A DNA stretch of 64,000 nucleotides from Chitinophaga agri (GTDB lineage Bacteria; Bacteroidota; Bacteroidia; Chitinophagales; Chitinophagaceae). Where the stretch lies: positions 5,846,001 through 5,910,000 of the forward strand of contig NZ_CP048113.1 in NCBI RefSeq assembly GCF_010093065.1, given 5' to 3'. Within the stretch, counting starts at the first letter, position 1, and each line of letters opens with the position of its first letter. The notes under the pieces were generated by a model that saw only the letters and a list, made by a program, of their open reading frames with translations, had not been told where the DNA came from and searched no databases. The position numbers and the translations under genes are program-made. Shown here one piece after another: positions 55,013 through 64,000 of the stretch.

Positions 55013-57211
55013 TTATCGCAAGAAAAGCAGCTCTCTGTACTTAGGCAGTGCCCATTGTTTGTCATCTACAAGGAACTCCAGTTTATCCGCGTGATAACGG
55101 ATAATGTCAAAGTACGGCTTAATTTTATCACAATAATCTATAGCTTTCTGTCGGCTGTCAGTAACTTTATTAGCTACTTTACGCGCTTCGATCATAGCCT
55201 GTACATTCTCACTGATGACATTAATATGTTCAGCTATTTTAGAGGCGATCTGTGTTTGCGCTTTAACGGCGCTGTCACCGAGACCAATACCTTTCAGACC
55301 ATTGATGTTGGTAATCAGGCTGTTGAGGTAGGTAATGGCAGAAGGCAGGATCGTGTTTGTAGCCAGATCACCGATCACACGGGCTTCGATCTGTACTTTC
55401 TTCACATAGTCCTCGAGCAGGATCTCATGACGTGCATGTAATTCTTTCTCGTTGTAAATGCCTACTTCAGTGAACAGTTTAGTTGATTTTTCGGTAACGT
55501 AAGCATCCAGTGCTTTAGGAGTGGTTTTTACGTTAGGAAGACCTCTCTTTTCAGCTTCTTTCTCCCATTCTTCGCTATAACCGTCACCTTCAAATAAAAT
55601 TTTCTCCGAATCTACAATATATTTCCGAAGAGTTTGCATAATAGCAATCTCTTTTTTCTCGCCTTTGTCGATCAGCGCATCTACTTCTATCTTGAAGTTT
55701 GCCAGTGTTTTTGCCATGATAGTATTCATTACTGTCATCGCAGAAGCACAGTTTGCAGAAGAACCTACCGCGCGGAATTCAAACTTGTTACCAGTGAAGG
55801 CAAAAGGAGAAGTACGGTTACGGTCAGTGTTGTCCAGCATCAGCTCTGGAATATGACGGTGCAGGTCCAGTTTCAGGATCGCTTCGTCCTGCTCGTCAAA
55901 TTTGTTGCTCACACGGGTTTTAACTTCCTGCAGCACATCGTACAGGTATTTACCTGAGAACACAGAGATGATAGCCGGAGGCGCTTCGTTCGCACCCAGA
56001 CGGAAGTCATTGCTTGGGGAAGCAATGGAAGCTCTCATCAGGTCAGCATAATCATGAACCGCTTTGATCGTATTTACAAAGAAGGTCAGGAACATCAGGT
56101 TGGTCTTCGGCGTTTTACCCGGAGCCAGCAGGTTTACACCAGTATCTGTAGCAAGGCTCCAGTTGTTGTGTTTACCTGAACCGTTCACACCTGCGAATGG
56201 TTTCTCGTGCAGTAATACTCTCAGTTTATGACGTTTTGCCACTTTGGTCATCACGTCCATCAGCAGGGAGTTGTGGTCAACTGCGATGTTCACTTCTTCG
56301 AAGATTGGTGCACACTCGAACTGGGAAGGAGCCACCTCATTGTGACGTGTTCTTAAAGGAATACCCAGTTTATAGGATTCTACTTCGAAATCGCGCATGA
56401 ATGCATATGCACGCTCAGGAATAGAACCGAAGTAGTGGTCTTCCAGCTGCTGACCTTTGGAAGGAGCATGACCAACTACAGTGCGGCCACACATTACCAG
56501 GTCAGGACGGGCATTAGCCAGACTTTCGTCTACCAGGAAGTATTCCTGTTCCCAACCCAGGGTAGCTGTAACCTTGGTTACATTTTTATCGAAATAGTTA
56601 CATACGTCTACAGCCGCTTTATCGATAGCAGAAAGTGCTTTCAGCAAAGGTGCTTTGTAGTCCAGTGATTCACCGGTGTAAGCAACGAATATAGTAGGAA
56701 TGCAAAGTGTCTTACCTTGTCCCTGCTCCAGGATAAAAGGAGGAGAGGATGGATCCCAGGCTGTGTAACCACGTGCTTCGAAAGTCGCACGCAGACCACC
56801 ATTCGGGAAGCTGGATGCATCTGGTTCCTGTTGTACCAGGGCATCACCATCAAAAGTTTCCAGGGCAGAACCATCACCTTTCAGTGTGAAGAATGAGTCA
56901 TGTTTTTCAGCAGTTGTACCGGTTAATGGCTGGAACCAGTGGGTGTAGTGAGTTACACCTTTTTTCATCGCCCATTGTTTTAAACCGGAAGCGATTTGCT
57001 CGGACATCTTACGATCGATCTTGGTGCCGGATTTAATAGAGTTCATTAAGCTCTTATAAGCCTCATCACTCAGATTCTCACGCACTACTTTTCCTGCGAA
57101 TACATTGCTGCCGAACACCTCGGTAATCTTTGTACCGTTAAGTTGCTCAGGCTTGATTTTTAAATCAACACCAGAAAGGTTTTCCAGTGCGGTGAAGCGT
57201 AACGATTGCAT
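55013..57211 (-). CDS. glnN: Glutamine synthetase, type III
   Basis: 732-residue class III glutamine synthetase, far larger than the class I and II enzymes. MKKGVTHYTHWFQPLTGTTA, the GSII-like ATP and metal loop in ATLGWEQEYFLVDESLANAR, RTRHNEVAPSQFECAPIFEE, LHEKPFAGVNGSGKHNNWSL (glutamate and ATP binding) and FRLGANEAPPAIISVFSG are conserved. The ATG at 57211 (MQSLRFTALENLSG) is chosen; seven upstream codons are spacer. Class III enzymes are common in Bacteroidota. Confidence 0.95.
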   Translation of the reverse strand: MQSLRFTALENLSGVDLKIKPEQLNGTKITEVFGSNVFAGKVVRENLSDEAYKSLMNSIKSGTKIDRKMSEQIASGLKQWAMKKGVTHYTHWFQPLTGTTAEKHDSFFTLKGDGSALETFDGDALVQQEPDASSFPNGGLRATFEARGYTAWDPSSPPFILEQGQGKTLCIPTIFVAYTGESLDYKAPLLKALSAIDKAAVDVCNYFDKNVTKVTATLGWEQEYFLVDESLANARPDLVMCGRTVVGHAPSKGQQLEDHYFGSIPERAYAFMRDFEVESYKLGIPLRTRHNEVAPSQFECAPIFEEVNIAVDHNSLLMDVMTKVAKRHKLRVLLHEKPFAGVNGSGKHNNWSLATDTGVNLLAPGKTPKTNLMFLTFFVNTIKAVHDYADLMRASIASPSNDFRLGANEAPPAIISVFSGKYLYDVLQEVKTRVSNKFDEQDEAILKLDLHRHIPELMLDNTDRNRTSPFAFTGNKFEFRAVGSSANCASAMTVMNTIMAKTLANFKIEVDALIDKGEKKEIAIMQTLRKYIVDSEKILFEGDGYSEEWEKEAEKRGLPNVKTTPKALDAYVTEKSTKLFTEVGIYNEKELHARHEILLEDYVKKVQIEARVIGDLATNTILPSAITYLNSLITNINGLKGIGLGDSAVKAQTQIASKIAEHINVISENVQAMIEARKVANKVTDSRQKAIDYCDKIKPYFDIIRYHADKLEFLVDDKQWALPKYRELLFLR

Positions 57212-57573
57212 GCTGTAAATAATTTTACACAAAAGAACGCTCTTGTGTTAACATAAGCAAGAAATTCGTGGATTTTAACTAAAAAATTACATTTATTAGA
57301 GAAAAACGATAATTTTTCTAATTTTTGACTAAAAAAGCAATACCTCATCCTGTTTAAACTGATATATTTATAAAAATATAATTTGTTTCTCCTGCGTGAT
57401 GGTATCATTGTATACTTTATACATCAGATTAACCCTGTTAATTAATGAGAGAAAACTGGCATAATTCTTTTAGTATCAAAAGCCTGTAAATTGGTAATAA
57501 CCTTTGTCAGTTGAAGGAAAAACCAGTACGTTTGTATCTATATTTCATCTATCGCACTTATACATTTAGTTCC
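57212..57573. other. Divergent spacer between glnN and purL
   Basis: The spacer is A/T-rich with no ORF of note. AACCTTTG (57499-57506) and TACATTTAG (57562-57570) are weak -7 candidates for purL. Confidence 0.4.
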
Positions 57574-59826
57574 ATGCAAACTAACGTTGAAACTACAGAT
57601 AAGTTCTCCCAAACCAATGTCGAAACTGCCGAACAACTTGGTCTGACTGCAGACGAATTCGAACGCATAAAAGGCATTCTGGGCCGCGCCCCAAATTTCA
57701 CCGAATTAAGTATGTTTTCCGTGATGTGGAGTGAGCATTGCAGCTACAAAAACTCAATTGTATGGCTGAAATCCCTCCCCCGTGAAGGCGATCGCCTGCT
57801 CGTAAAGGCAGGAGAAGAAAATGCTGGCCTTGTCGATATCGGTGACGGCTATGCCTGTGTATTCAAGATCGAATCCCACAACCACCCTTCCGCAATTGAG
57901 CCCTTCCAGGGCGCTGCCACTGGGGTAGGAGGGATCCATCGCGACATCTTCACAATGGGAGCACGGCCCATCGCAGCGTTGAACTCCCTTCGCTTCGGAA
58001 ACATCAATGATAAGAAAACACAGCACCTTGTAAGAGGTGTCGTAAGAGGTATCGGGCACTATGGTAATAGCTTCGGTGTGCCAACCGTCGGTGGGGAAGC
58101 GTATTTCGAAGACTGTTATAATACCAACCCGCTGGTGAATGCCATGAGCGTTGGTGTGGTAAAAGTTGGTCAGACTGTTTCCGCTACGTCGCACGGTGCG
58201 GGCAACCCAGTTTTCATCGTAGGTTCCGCTACTGGTAAAGACGGTATCGGAGGCGCCTCTTTCGCAAGCGCTGATATTACTGAAGATAGTGTGGAGGACC
58301 TGCCTTCCGTACAGGTAGGCGACCCTTTCCAGGAAAAGAAACTGCTGGAAGCCTGTCTTGAAATCATTCCTACAGGCGCACTGGTCGGTATGCAGGATAT
58401 GGGTGCTGCTGGTATCACCTGCTCTACTGCCGAAATGAGCGCCAAAGGAGGACACGGTATGACCATCAACCTGGATAAAGTACCTACCCGTCAGGAAAAC
58501 ATGAAAGCCTGGGAAATACTGCTCAGTGAAAGCCAGGAAAGAATGCTGCTGGTGGTACATAAAGGCAAGGAAGCAGATGTACTGCGCATATTCGAAAAAT
58601 GGGATCTGCACTGTGTACAGATCGGAGAGGTGACGACCGATAAACACCTGAAGTTCTACCTGCACGGTCATCTGGAAGCAGATATCCCTGCCGATAGTCT
58701 CGTGCTGGGTGGAGGTGCTCCTCAGTACCACCGCGCCTACACTGAACCTACCTACTTTGAAAAAGTAAAGGCCTTCGATATTCATAAAATACCTGATACC
58801 CTGGATCCCCGTTTTGCTGCGGAACGACTGGTAAAACTACCTAACATCGCATCTAAACGCTGGATCTATACCCAGTACGACAGCATGGTAGGTACGGCTA
58901 ACGCCAGCACAAATGCACCAAGTGATGCAGCTATCGTAACGGTAAAGGGTTCTAAGAAAATTCTGGCATTAACGACCGACTGCAACAGCCGCTATGTATA
59001 TGCTGATCCGCATCTGGGTGGTCAGATCGCTGTCGCAGAAGCTGCCCGTAATATCGTGTGTAGCGGAGGTGAACCTGTTGCTATTACAAACTGCCTGAAC
59101 TTCGGTAACCCTTATGATCCGGAAGTATACTATCAGTTCGTATATGCGATCAAAGGTATGGGGGAAGCCTGCCGTAAATTCAATACACCAGTTACCGGTG
59201 GTAACGTGAGCTTCTATAACCAGTCTCCCGATGGTGCTGTATATCCTACGCCTACGATCGGTATGCTGGGCCTCCTGGACAATATCAATGATCGTATAAC
59301 CCTTGACTTTAAAGAGTCAGGTCACCTGATCTACATGCTGGGTCGCAGCCGTAATGATATCAGCAGCTCTGAATACCTCCATAAACTGATAGGCATCGAA
59401 TTCAGCCCTGCGCCGCATTTCCACCTGGAAGAAGAACACCGTCTACATCAGACAATCGCCAAGCTCAATAAAGCCGGTATTGTCCAGTCAGCACACGATG
59501 TGAGTGAAGGCGGTTTGTTTATCACCCTGCTGGAAAGTGCTATGGCAGCTGGTTTGGGCTTCGATATCCATACGAACCCTAACTTCCGTAAAGATGCGTT
59601 CCTGTTTGGTGAAAGCCAGAGCCGCGCAATAGTGACCATCAGACCAGAAGACAAAGAGAAATTCGAAGCTGTGCTCCACACCGTCGTTGATGCCACTGAG
59701 CACTCTGTGAAGTTTGAAAAGATCGGCATCGTGAAAGGTGAGCACATCATTATCGATGGTGAAGACTGGGGGACAGTCGCCAGCTGGAAACAGCCTTATG
59801 ATATATCAATCGAGTCTCACTTATAG
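57574..59826 (+). CDS. purL: Phosphoribosylformylglycinamidine synthase II
   Basis: ATP-dependent conversion of FGAR and ammonia to FGAM in purine synthesis; 750 residues, the small PurL type that works with PurS and Pur[41 protein letters not shown] and [18 protein letters not shown] are diagnostic, and two AIRS-type domains are complete. The start [13 protein letters not shown] at 57574 is preferred over a longer non-homologous frame. No purS or purQ is adjacent. Confidence 0.95.
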   Translation: MQTNVETTDKFSQTNVETAEQLGLTADEFERIKGILGRAPNFTELSMFSVMWSEHCSYKNSIVWLKSLPREGDRLLVKAGEENAGLVDIGDGYACVFKIESHNHPSAIEPFQGAATGVGGIHRDIFTMGARPIAALNSLRFGNINDKKTQHLVRGVVRGIGHYGNSFGVPTVGGEAYFEDCYNTNPLVNAMSVGVVKVGQTVSATSHGAGNPVFIVGSATGKDGIGGASFASADITEDSVEDLPSVQVGDPFQEKKLLEACLEIIPTGALVGMQDMGAAGITCSTAEMSAKGGHGMTINLDKVPTRQENMKAWEILLSESQERMLLVVHKGKEADVLRIFEKWDLHCVQIGEVTTDKHLKFYLHGHLEADIPADSLVLGGGAPQYHRAYTEPTYFEKVKAFDIHKIPDTLDPRFAAERLVKLPNIASKRWIYTQYDSMVGTANASTNAPSDAAIVTVKGSKKILALTTDCNSRYVYADPHLGGQIAVAEAARNIVCSGGEPVAITNCLNFGNPYDPEVYYQFVYAIKGMGEACRKFNTPVTGGNVSFYNQSPDGAVYPTPTIGMLGLLDNINDRITLDFKESGHLIYMLGRSRNDISSSEYLHKLIGIEFSPAPHFHLEEEHRLHQTIAKLNKAGIVQSAHDVSEGGLFITLLESAMAAGLGFDIHTNPNFRKDAFLFGESQSRAIVTIRPEDKEKFEAVLHTVVDATEHSVKFEKIGIVKGEHIIIDGEDWGTVASWKQPYDISIESHL

Positions 59827-59849
59827 TAAAAAAGATATACATTGGAATT

Positions 59850-59897
59850 TAAGAGGTACAACGTATATGCCACATGGGTATTATGTTGTATCTCTTA
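59850..59897 (+). terminator. Hairpin downstream of purL
   Basis: TAAGAGGTACAACGTA pairs with TATGTTGTATCTCTTA at 14 of 16 positions, 23 nt after the stop codon. There is no clear T-run, so it may instead protect the mRNA 3' end. Confidence 0.5.
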
Positions 59898-60126
59898 GTA
59901 TTTTAGTACTGTCCGTCATACACTTATAACAAATATGTCTACCTAAAATGTGCGACTGATAAGGCTTTTCCAGAGCTAACGATGTTATTGTAAGGTTAAA
60001 TCCTTTTAACAACTCATTAACAAAATCACACCTTTGTGTGAATTTATATCCCTGACCTTAGACTACTTTTGATAAAGAGAAATGCGAATACACCGGGTCT
60101 GATAATAAAGACCAAGTCCAAATATA

Positions 60127-60432
60127 TTTTATCCCTGGAATCATGAAAGTGGTTCCTGTCCTATGAATACCGATGCCAATTTTTTATCCCCGGAATTAAC
60201 GGTTCCGGACCTATGAAATGCAAAAGAATCATTTTACCTACGGAATCTAAAGGGTTCCGATCCTATGAAAGCCAATTAGTCAATTTACCGGGATTAAAAG
60301 AATTCCGGCCTATGAAAGCCAATTTAAACAGAACAATTACTATTTATCTCTGGATCTTCGGATCCGGCCTATGAAAGCCAGTTTATTTATCCCAGAAACC
60401 TTAGGGTTTCTAATACTATGAAGACCAATTGT
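60127..60432 (+). repeat. Six tandem hairpin units, period about 50 nt
   Basis: Each unit is TTTAyC, a 7-8 bp stem, a 4-6 nt loop and a linker ending CTATGAAAGCCAA. The linker repeats begin at 60161, 60211, 60263, 60310, 60369 and 60416. Stems are GGAATCA/TGGTTCC, CCGGAAT/GTTCCGG, CGGAATC/GGTTCCG, CCGGGATT/AATTCCGG, CTGGATC/GATCCGG and AGAAACC/GGTTTCT. Sequences differ but pairing is kept. Confidence 0.85.
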
Positions 60433-60499
60433 TCTGCCATGTCCTAATGAAAGCTAAGTGAAACTTACACCTAGTGAGAAAGAACGATTTGTTGTGAAG

Positions 60500-60530
60500 C
60501 CCCTCGTCTAAACGAGGGGTTTACTTTTTT
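60500..60530 (+). terminator. Terminator after the hairpin array
   Basis: CCCCTCGT-ctaa-ACGAGGGG followed by TTTACTTTTTT. Confidence 0.9.
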
Positions 60531-61145
60531 ATATACGTTACAGATAAACGCAAATGTTGTGCCATTCGTATAACTAGCCTCTAAAAATTAATAATTGGCA
60601 ATTAATCAGTAGAAAATCTCCCCGCAACTATACCTTCTGCTACGTCTACACGATATATTTCACTTCATAACCGTGCATTATACGGAACAAAATGTGAGTG
60701 TAGGTGACAGTCTGCCTCACTAAAACGAGTAGTGGAACTAACAATTACCCCCTAGCAGACCTTCAACAACGATACAGTCAATGATCATTATCAATTCAAA
60801 GAAATCAAGATGCCTGGTCTGAACAAATGATGAATTACTTCAGGGTTTATGTCGTCTTTCATACCGGGTATCCCGTAGTGGTCTTATGACACTTATTCAT
60901 AGTCACGGTCTCATTTTTCAAGACTAACAAAGAAATTCCTGCCATCACTACTGCAGCGTATAACCGGAGGTCTCTCGTGTTATAGGGGCTGCCTTTAGTT
61001 GTGATTGACAATACAATATTAGCCGGTATTTTAACCCTGTTTTAAACAAAGTACACGAACTGTCGGTTTCGGGTCACGAAAGGTCGAATTGGGATCATAA
61101 GCCGTTCAGCTGACAAGGTTAAGGTAGTATAGGTATAAAAAGAAA
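60531..61145. other. Gene-free region
   Basis: No credible gene is seen in about 615 nt. The longest candidate is a 28-codon minus-strand frame (starting MAGISLLVLKNETV). The composition is ordinary and I find no repeats or strong hairpins, so this may be degraded or regulatory DNA. Confidence 0.4.
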
Positions 61146-61172
61146 AAGCCCGGATCAACTGATCCAGGCCTT
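61146..61172 (-). terminator. Terminator of the oxoamine synthase gene
   Basis: On the minus strand GGCC-T-GGATC and GATCC-GGGC form a stem around AGTT, followed by a T-rich tail. Confidence 0.8.
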
Positions 61173-61190
61173 CTTTTATCTTTTAACCTA

Positions 61191-62432
61191 TTATACCATT
61201 GGTATTTCAGCTACTTCATATACTTTCTTATCCAGCTTTTCTTTGGTCTCGCTGAATGCTTTCAGTGTCAGCTCGATATCCTCGTCAGAATGTGCTGCTG
61301 TCGGGATCAGACGGTAGATGATCTGTCCTTTAGGAATAACCGGATATACTACGATCGAACAGAAGATATTGTAGTTCTCACGCAGGTCCAGACACATAGC
61401 TGTTGCTTCAGGAATATCACCCTGCAGATAGATTGGCGTAACCGGAGAATTCGTTCTGCCGATATTGAAGCCACGATCACGAAGTCCCTGCTGCAGTTTA
61501 TTAACATTAGACCACAGTTTCGCCTTCATTTCCGGATTCTTACGCATCAGCTCTACGCGTTTCAGGTGTCCGATCACCAGTGGTAAAGGAATTGATTTTG
61601 CGAAGATCTGAGAACGCATGTTATAGCGCAGATAATTGATGATCGCTTTATCACCGCTCATGAATGCACCGATGGATGCACCTGACTTTGCGAAGGTATT
61701 GAACAGCAGGTCGATCTGATCCTGAACGCCCTGTTCTTCACCTGTACCAGCACCGGTTTTACCCATTGTACCAAATCCATGGGCATCATCTACCAAGATG
61801 CGGAACTGATATCTTTCTTTCAGCGCAACGAGCTCTTTCAGTTTACCCTGATCTCCCGCCATACCAAACACACCTTCAGTCACCACCAGGATACCACCGG
61901 GTGTACCTTTGATCAGTTGCTCTGCACGTTGTAACTGCTTTTCACAGTCAGCTATATCATTGTGTTTGAATACATAACGTTTTCCCGGATGCAAACGCAA
62001 ACCATCGAGGATGCTCGCATGGCACTCAGCATCGTACACAATCACGTCGTGACGGCTGCAAATGGCATCAATAGCACTCATAATGCCCTGATAACCATAG
62101 TTCAACAGGGTAGTGTCCTCTTTACCCATGTATTCGGATAATTCTTTCTCCAGCTTTTCATGGAAATTAGTGTTTCCACTCATCATACGGGCGCCCATTG
62201 GAGTGGCCAGACCGTAATCCGCTGCTGCTTTGGCGTCAGTAGCACGTACCTCGGGGTGGTTAGCCAATCCCAGGTAGTTATTCAGGCTCCATACAATTTT
62301 CTCTTTACCCCTGAAATTCATACGGGGACCAATTTCACCTTCCAGTTTAGGGAACGCGAAGTAGCCATGAGCTCTGTCAGAGTGCTCGCCTATAGGGCCC
62401 ATGTGCTTAAGCAGTTTCTCAAAAATATCCAT
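61191..62432 (-). CDS. Alpha-oxoamine synthase (AONS/KBL/SPT family)
   Basis: PLP enzyme that condenses an amino acid with an acyl-CoA, 413 residues. IVWSLNNYLGLANHPEVRAT, GARMMSGNTNFHEKLEKELS, VYDAECHASILDGLRL, ILVDDAHGFGTMGKTGAGTG and the PLP-lysine motif FNTFAKSGASIGAFMSG (canonically SKSFAS or SKAFA) mark the family. The substrate cannot be read from the sequence: glycine C-acetyltransferase, 8-amino-7-oxononanoate synthase, serine palmitoyltransferase and sulfonolipid-type enzymes are all related. A TACCTTTG promoter (62474-62481) is on the minus strand. Confidence 0.88.
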   Translation of the reverse strand: MDIFEKLLKHMGPIGEHSDRAHGYFAFPKLEGEIGPRMNFRGKEKIVWSLNNYLGLANHPEVRATDAKAAADYGLATPMGARMMSGNTNFHEKLEKELSEYMGKEDTTLLNYGYQGIMSAIDAICSRHDVIVYDAECHASILDGLRLHPGKRYVFKHNDIADCEKQLQRAEQLIKGTPGGILVVTEGVFGMAGDQGKLKELVALKERYQFRILVDDAHGFGTMGKTGAGTGEEQGVQDQIDLLFNTFAKSGASIGAFMSGDKAIINYLRYNMRSQIFAKSIPLPLVIGHLKRVELMRKNPEMKAKLWSNVNKLQQGLRDRGFNIGRTNSPVTPIYLQGDIPEATAMCLDLRENYNIFCSIVVYPVIPKGQIIYRLIPTAAHSDEDIELTLKAFSETKEKLDKKVYEVAEIPMV

Positions 62433-62473
62433 ATGTTAAATAATAATTAAGAGTGATCATTCGAAAACCCACG

Positions 62474-62518
62474 CAAAGGTATTAAAATATTAGTTTTTGT
62501 AAACTTGGGTTACCTTTG
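62474..62518. promoter_or_regulatory. Divergent promoters of the oxoamine synthase and phosphatase genes
   Basis: TACCTTTG on the minus strand (62474-62481) and TACCTTTG on the plus strand (62511-62518) lie back to back, 29 nt apart. The plus-strand box sits about 35 nt before the phosphatase start. Confidence 0.65.
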
Positions 62519-62552
62519 AAAATGTGAATAATAAATAATGTATTTAAGAATT

Positions 62553-64000
62553 ATGAATTGTAAGTTCTTGTCGTGTGTTTGTATTACGGCAACCCTGTTG
62601 GTTACACAAACGCTTCATGCCCAGAAGGCTACCTCACCAAAACCAGGTCAGGCGACCGCATGGAGCAGACCCGCTGTTCAGAAGAATATTAACCGTCCCA
62701 AACTGGTGGTGGGCATCGTAGTAGATCAGATGCGCTGGGACTATCTATATCGCTATGCTAACCGCTATACTGATGGTGGTTTTAAGCGGTTATTAAAAGA
62801 TGGATTCTCCTGCGAAAATACGCTAATTAATTATACCCCCACCATTACCGCCTGTGGTCATACCTGCATATACACCGGTTCGGTGCCTGCTGTGCACGGT
62901 ATCGTAGGCAATGATTGGTATAACAGAGAGTTGAGCAGAGATGTATATTGCGCAGAAGACTCTACCGTAAATACGGTGGGTAGTACGTCCAATGCCGGTA
63001 AAATGAGTCCCCGTAATATGCAGGTCACCACTATTGGTGATGAACTGCGCCTCTCGAATAACTTCCAGAGTAAGGTTGTAGGTGTCGCTATCAAGGACCG
63101 TGGCGCTATCCTGCCTGCCGGTCACAGCGCTACCGCTGCCTATTGGTATGACGGCACCACGGGTAACTGGGTAACCAGCACTTATTACATGACTCAGCTG
63201 CCTGACTGGGCTACGGATTTCAACAGCATGAAATGGCCCGCCCGCTACCTCAGCCAGCCATGGACGCCCCTGTATCCGATAGAAACATATACCTTAAGTA
63301 CTGCTGATAACAAGCCCTATGAGGGTCCGTTTAAGCCAGCCGTGAACCCTACCTTTCCGCATAACCTGGGTGGGGATAAAGGCACGCCTTTCAAATCCAT
63401 CTCCTCTACGCCTTTTGGTAACACCATGACCCTGGAATTTGCCAAAAAAGCACTGGAGGCATATGGGTTGGGTAAAGGCAGCGTAACCGATATGCTGGCT
63501 ATCAGCCTGTCTTCTACTGACTATGTAGGTCACCAGTTCGGGCCTAACTCTGTTGAAGTAGAAGATACTTACCTGCGCCTCGACAAAGACCTGGCTGCAT
63601 TCTTCAAATACCTGGACGAAAAAGTAGGCAAAGGACAATACCTGTTCTTTATTACTGCTGATCATGGTGTAGCACACGTACCTGGTTTTATGCAGGAGAA
63701 CAAACTGCCGGGTGCCAGCTGGTCAGAAGGAAAAGCAGTCAGTGACCTGAACAAACTGGCCAAAGAACAGTTTGGAGTAGAAAAGGCGATTGAAGGTGCC
63801 GGCAACTATCAGTTATACCTGAATTACGATGCGATCAGCCAGGCAGGGAAATCAGCAACTGATGTCCGTGATTTCCTCATTAACACATTGCTGAAAGATC
63901 CTGCTATCAGCAATGCCTTCCCTTTACAAAACCTGATGACCACTACACTGCCTGAACCCATGCGCACAATGATGGCAAACGGCTTTAACAGAAAACGTAG
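62553..64000 (+). CDS. PafA-type alkaline phosphatase (3' end outside window)
   Basis: The frame is open to the window edge (about 480 residues seen). A signal peptide MNCKFLSCVCITATLLVTQT ending LHAQ is followed by GIVVDQMRWDYLYRYANRYT (metal-binding aspartate), YTPTITACGHTCIYTGSVPA with the nucleophile threonine, AVHGIVGNDWY, STDYVGHQFGP and ITADHGVAHVPG with metal-binding residues. This matches the PafA phosphatase family, which uses Thr instead of Ser. An in-frame ATG at 62538 is a possible alternative start. Confidence 0.92.
   Translation, partial: MNCKFLSCVCITATLLVTQTLHAQKATSPKPGQATAWSRPAVQKNINRPKLVVGIVVDQMRWDYLYRYANRYTDGGFKRLLKDGFSCENTLINYTPTITACGHTCIYTGSVPAVHGIVGNDWYNRELSRDVYCAEDSTVNTVGSTSNAGKMSPRNMQVTTIGDELRLSNNFQSKVVGVAIKDRGAILPAGHSATAAYWYDGTTGNWVTSTYYMTQLPDWATDFNSMKWPARYLSQPWTPLYPIETYTLSTADNKPYEGPFKPAVNPTFPHNLGGDKGTPFKSISSTPFGNTMTLEFAKKALEAYGLGKGSVTDMLAISLSSTDYVGHQFGPNSVEVEDTYLRLDKDLAAFFKYLDEKVGKGQYLFFITADHGVAHVPGFMQENKLPGASWSEGKAVSDLNKLAKEQFGVEKAIEGAGNYQLYLNYDAISQAGKSATDVRDFLINTLLKDPAISNAFPLQNLMTTTLPEPMRTMMANGFNRKR

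Larger units (their letters stand above)
60045..60530 (+). ncRNA. Candidate structured non-coding RNA with tandem hairpin array
   Basis: The region lies between purL and the oxoamine synthase gene. CACCTTTG at about 60030-60037 is a possible -7 box. A first hairpin GGTCT/AGACC (60096-60113) precedes the array, and CCCCTCGT/ACGAGGGG followed by TTTACTTTTTT (60500-60530) is a strong terminator. No ORF spans it. It would give a transcript of about 490 nt made mostly of repeated stem-loops. I do not recognise it as any named RNA family. Confidence 0.6.

Noticed and set aside
60150-60430. Tandem precursor-peptide genes
   Set aside because: The ATGA overlaps give several short frames, but the unit spacing is not a multiple of three and the peptides do not resemble each other.
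60127-60432. CRISPR array
   Set aside because: The regular ~50-nt period looks CRISPR-like, but there is no identical direct repeat with unique spacers. The conserved part is a short linker, the variable part is a stem with matching arms, and no cas genes are near.

Overview
The window looks like chromosomal DNA of a Bacteroidota bacterium, most likely the Chitinophagaceae (Chitinophaga-like). The evidence is the TAnnTTTG-type -7 promoter boxes in front of many genes, a type IX secretion system protein (PorV) beside a protein with a T9SS C-terminal sorting domain, a class III glutamine synthetase, a fused E1 alpha/beta oxo-acid dehydrogenase, a PafA-type phosphatase and zinc-free forms of S4, S14 and L36. 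No rRNA, tRNA, insertion sequence, prophage or CRISPR array was recognised.

Layout. 1-4.1 kb: a cut-off secreted or membrane protein, then nitroreductase, thioesterase, rdgB and a conserved unknown gene on the minus strand, and ilvE on the plus strand, followed by an 83-bp perfect palindrome. 4.7-6.0 kb: a small conserved gene, rpsL and rpsG. 6.4-11.9 kb: a minus-strand secretion cluster (T9SS-sorted protein, PorV, a small secreted protein, a 1071-residue collagen-like protein) that separates rpsG from fusA. 12.3-14.5 kb: fusA. 14.9-16.9 kb: an outer-membrane barrel protein and three cassettes, each with a promoter, a conserved 5' block, a very short ORF and a terminator. 17.3-34.3 kb: one long S10-spc-alpha ribosomal cluster (rpsJ to rplQ, with secY, map, infA, rpmJ and rpoA) whose spacers are unusually long and rich in hairpins. 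34.5-43.5 kb: a zinc-ribbon membrane protein, carA, a likely small RNA, an aminotransferase, a DUF1573 protein, the E1 fusion, an orphan response regulator and a YebC-family protein. 43.6-50.5 kb: four membrane proteins (APC permease, dicarboxylate symporter, DedA, MFS), a MarR regulator and mdh. 50.5-54.8 kb: a thioredoxin-like protein, efp-accB-accC and a lipoprotein. 55-59.8 kb: class III glutamine synthetase and purL. 59.8-61.2 kb: non-coding DNA with a six-unit tandem hairpin array ending in a terminator. 61.2-64 kb: an alpha-oxoamine synthase and the start of a PafA-like phosphatase.

How it fits together. The core is the translation machinery. Three of its transcription units (rpsL-rpsG, fusA, rpsJ onward) begin with an almost identical promoter plus initial transcribed sequence, as expected if one ancestral run had been split and each part kept a co-regulated promoter.

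The strongest candidates for something undescribed are (i) the tandem hairpin RNA at about 60.05-60.53 kb, where six stems differ in sequence but keep their pairing while the flanking linkers are conserved; and (ii) the three small-peptide cassettes at 15.6-16.9 kb, which share a roughly 32-nt 5' block and upstream AATGAA-type repeats. Similar repeats lie before the orphan response regulator at 41.9 kb, suggesting one regulon. All calls come from reading the sequence; no database or folding program was run.
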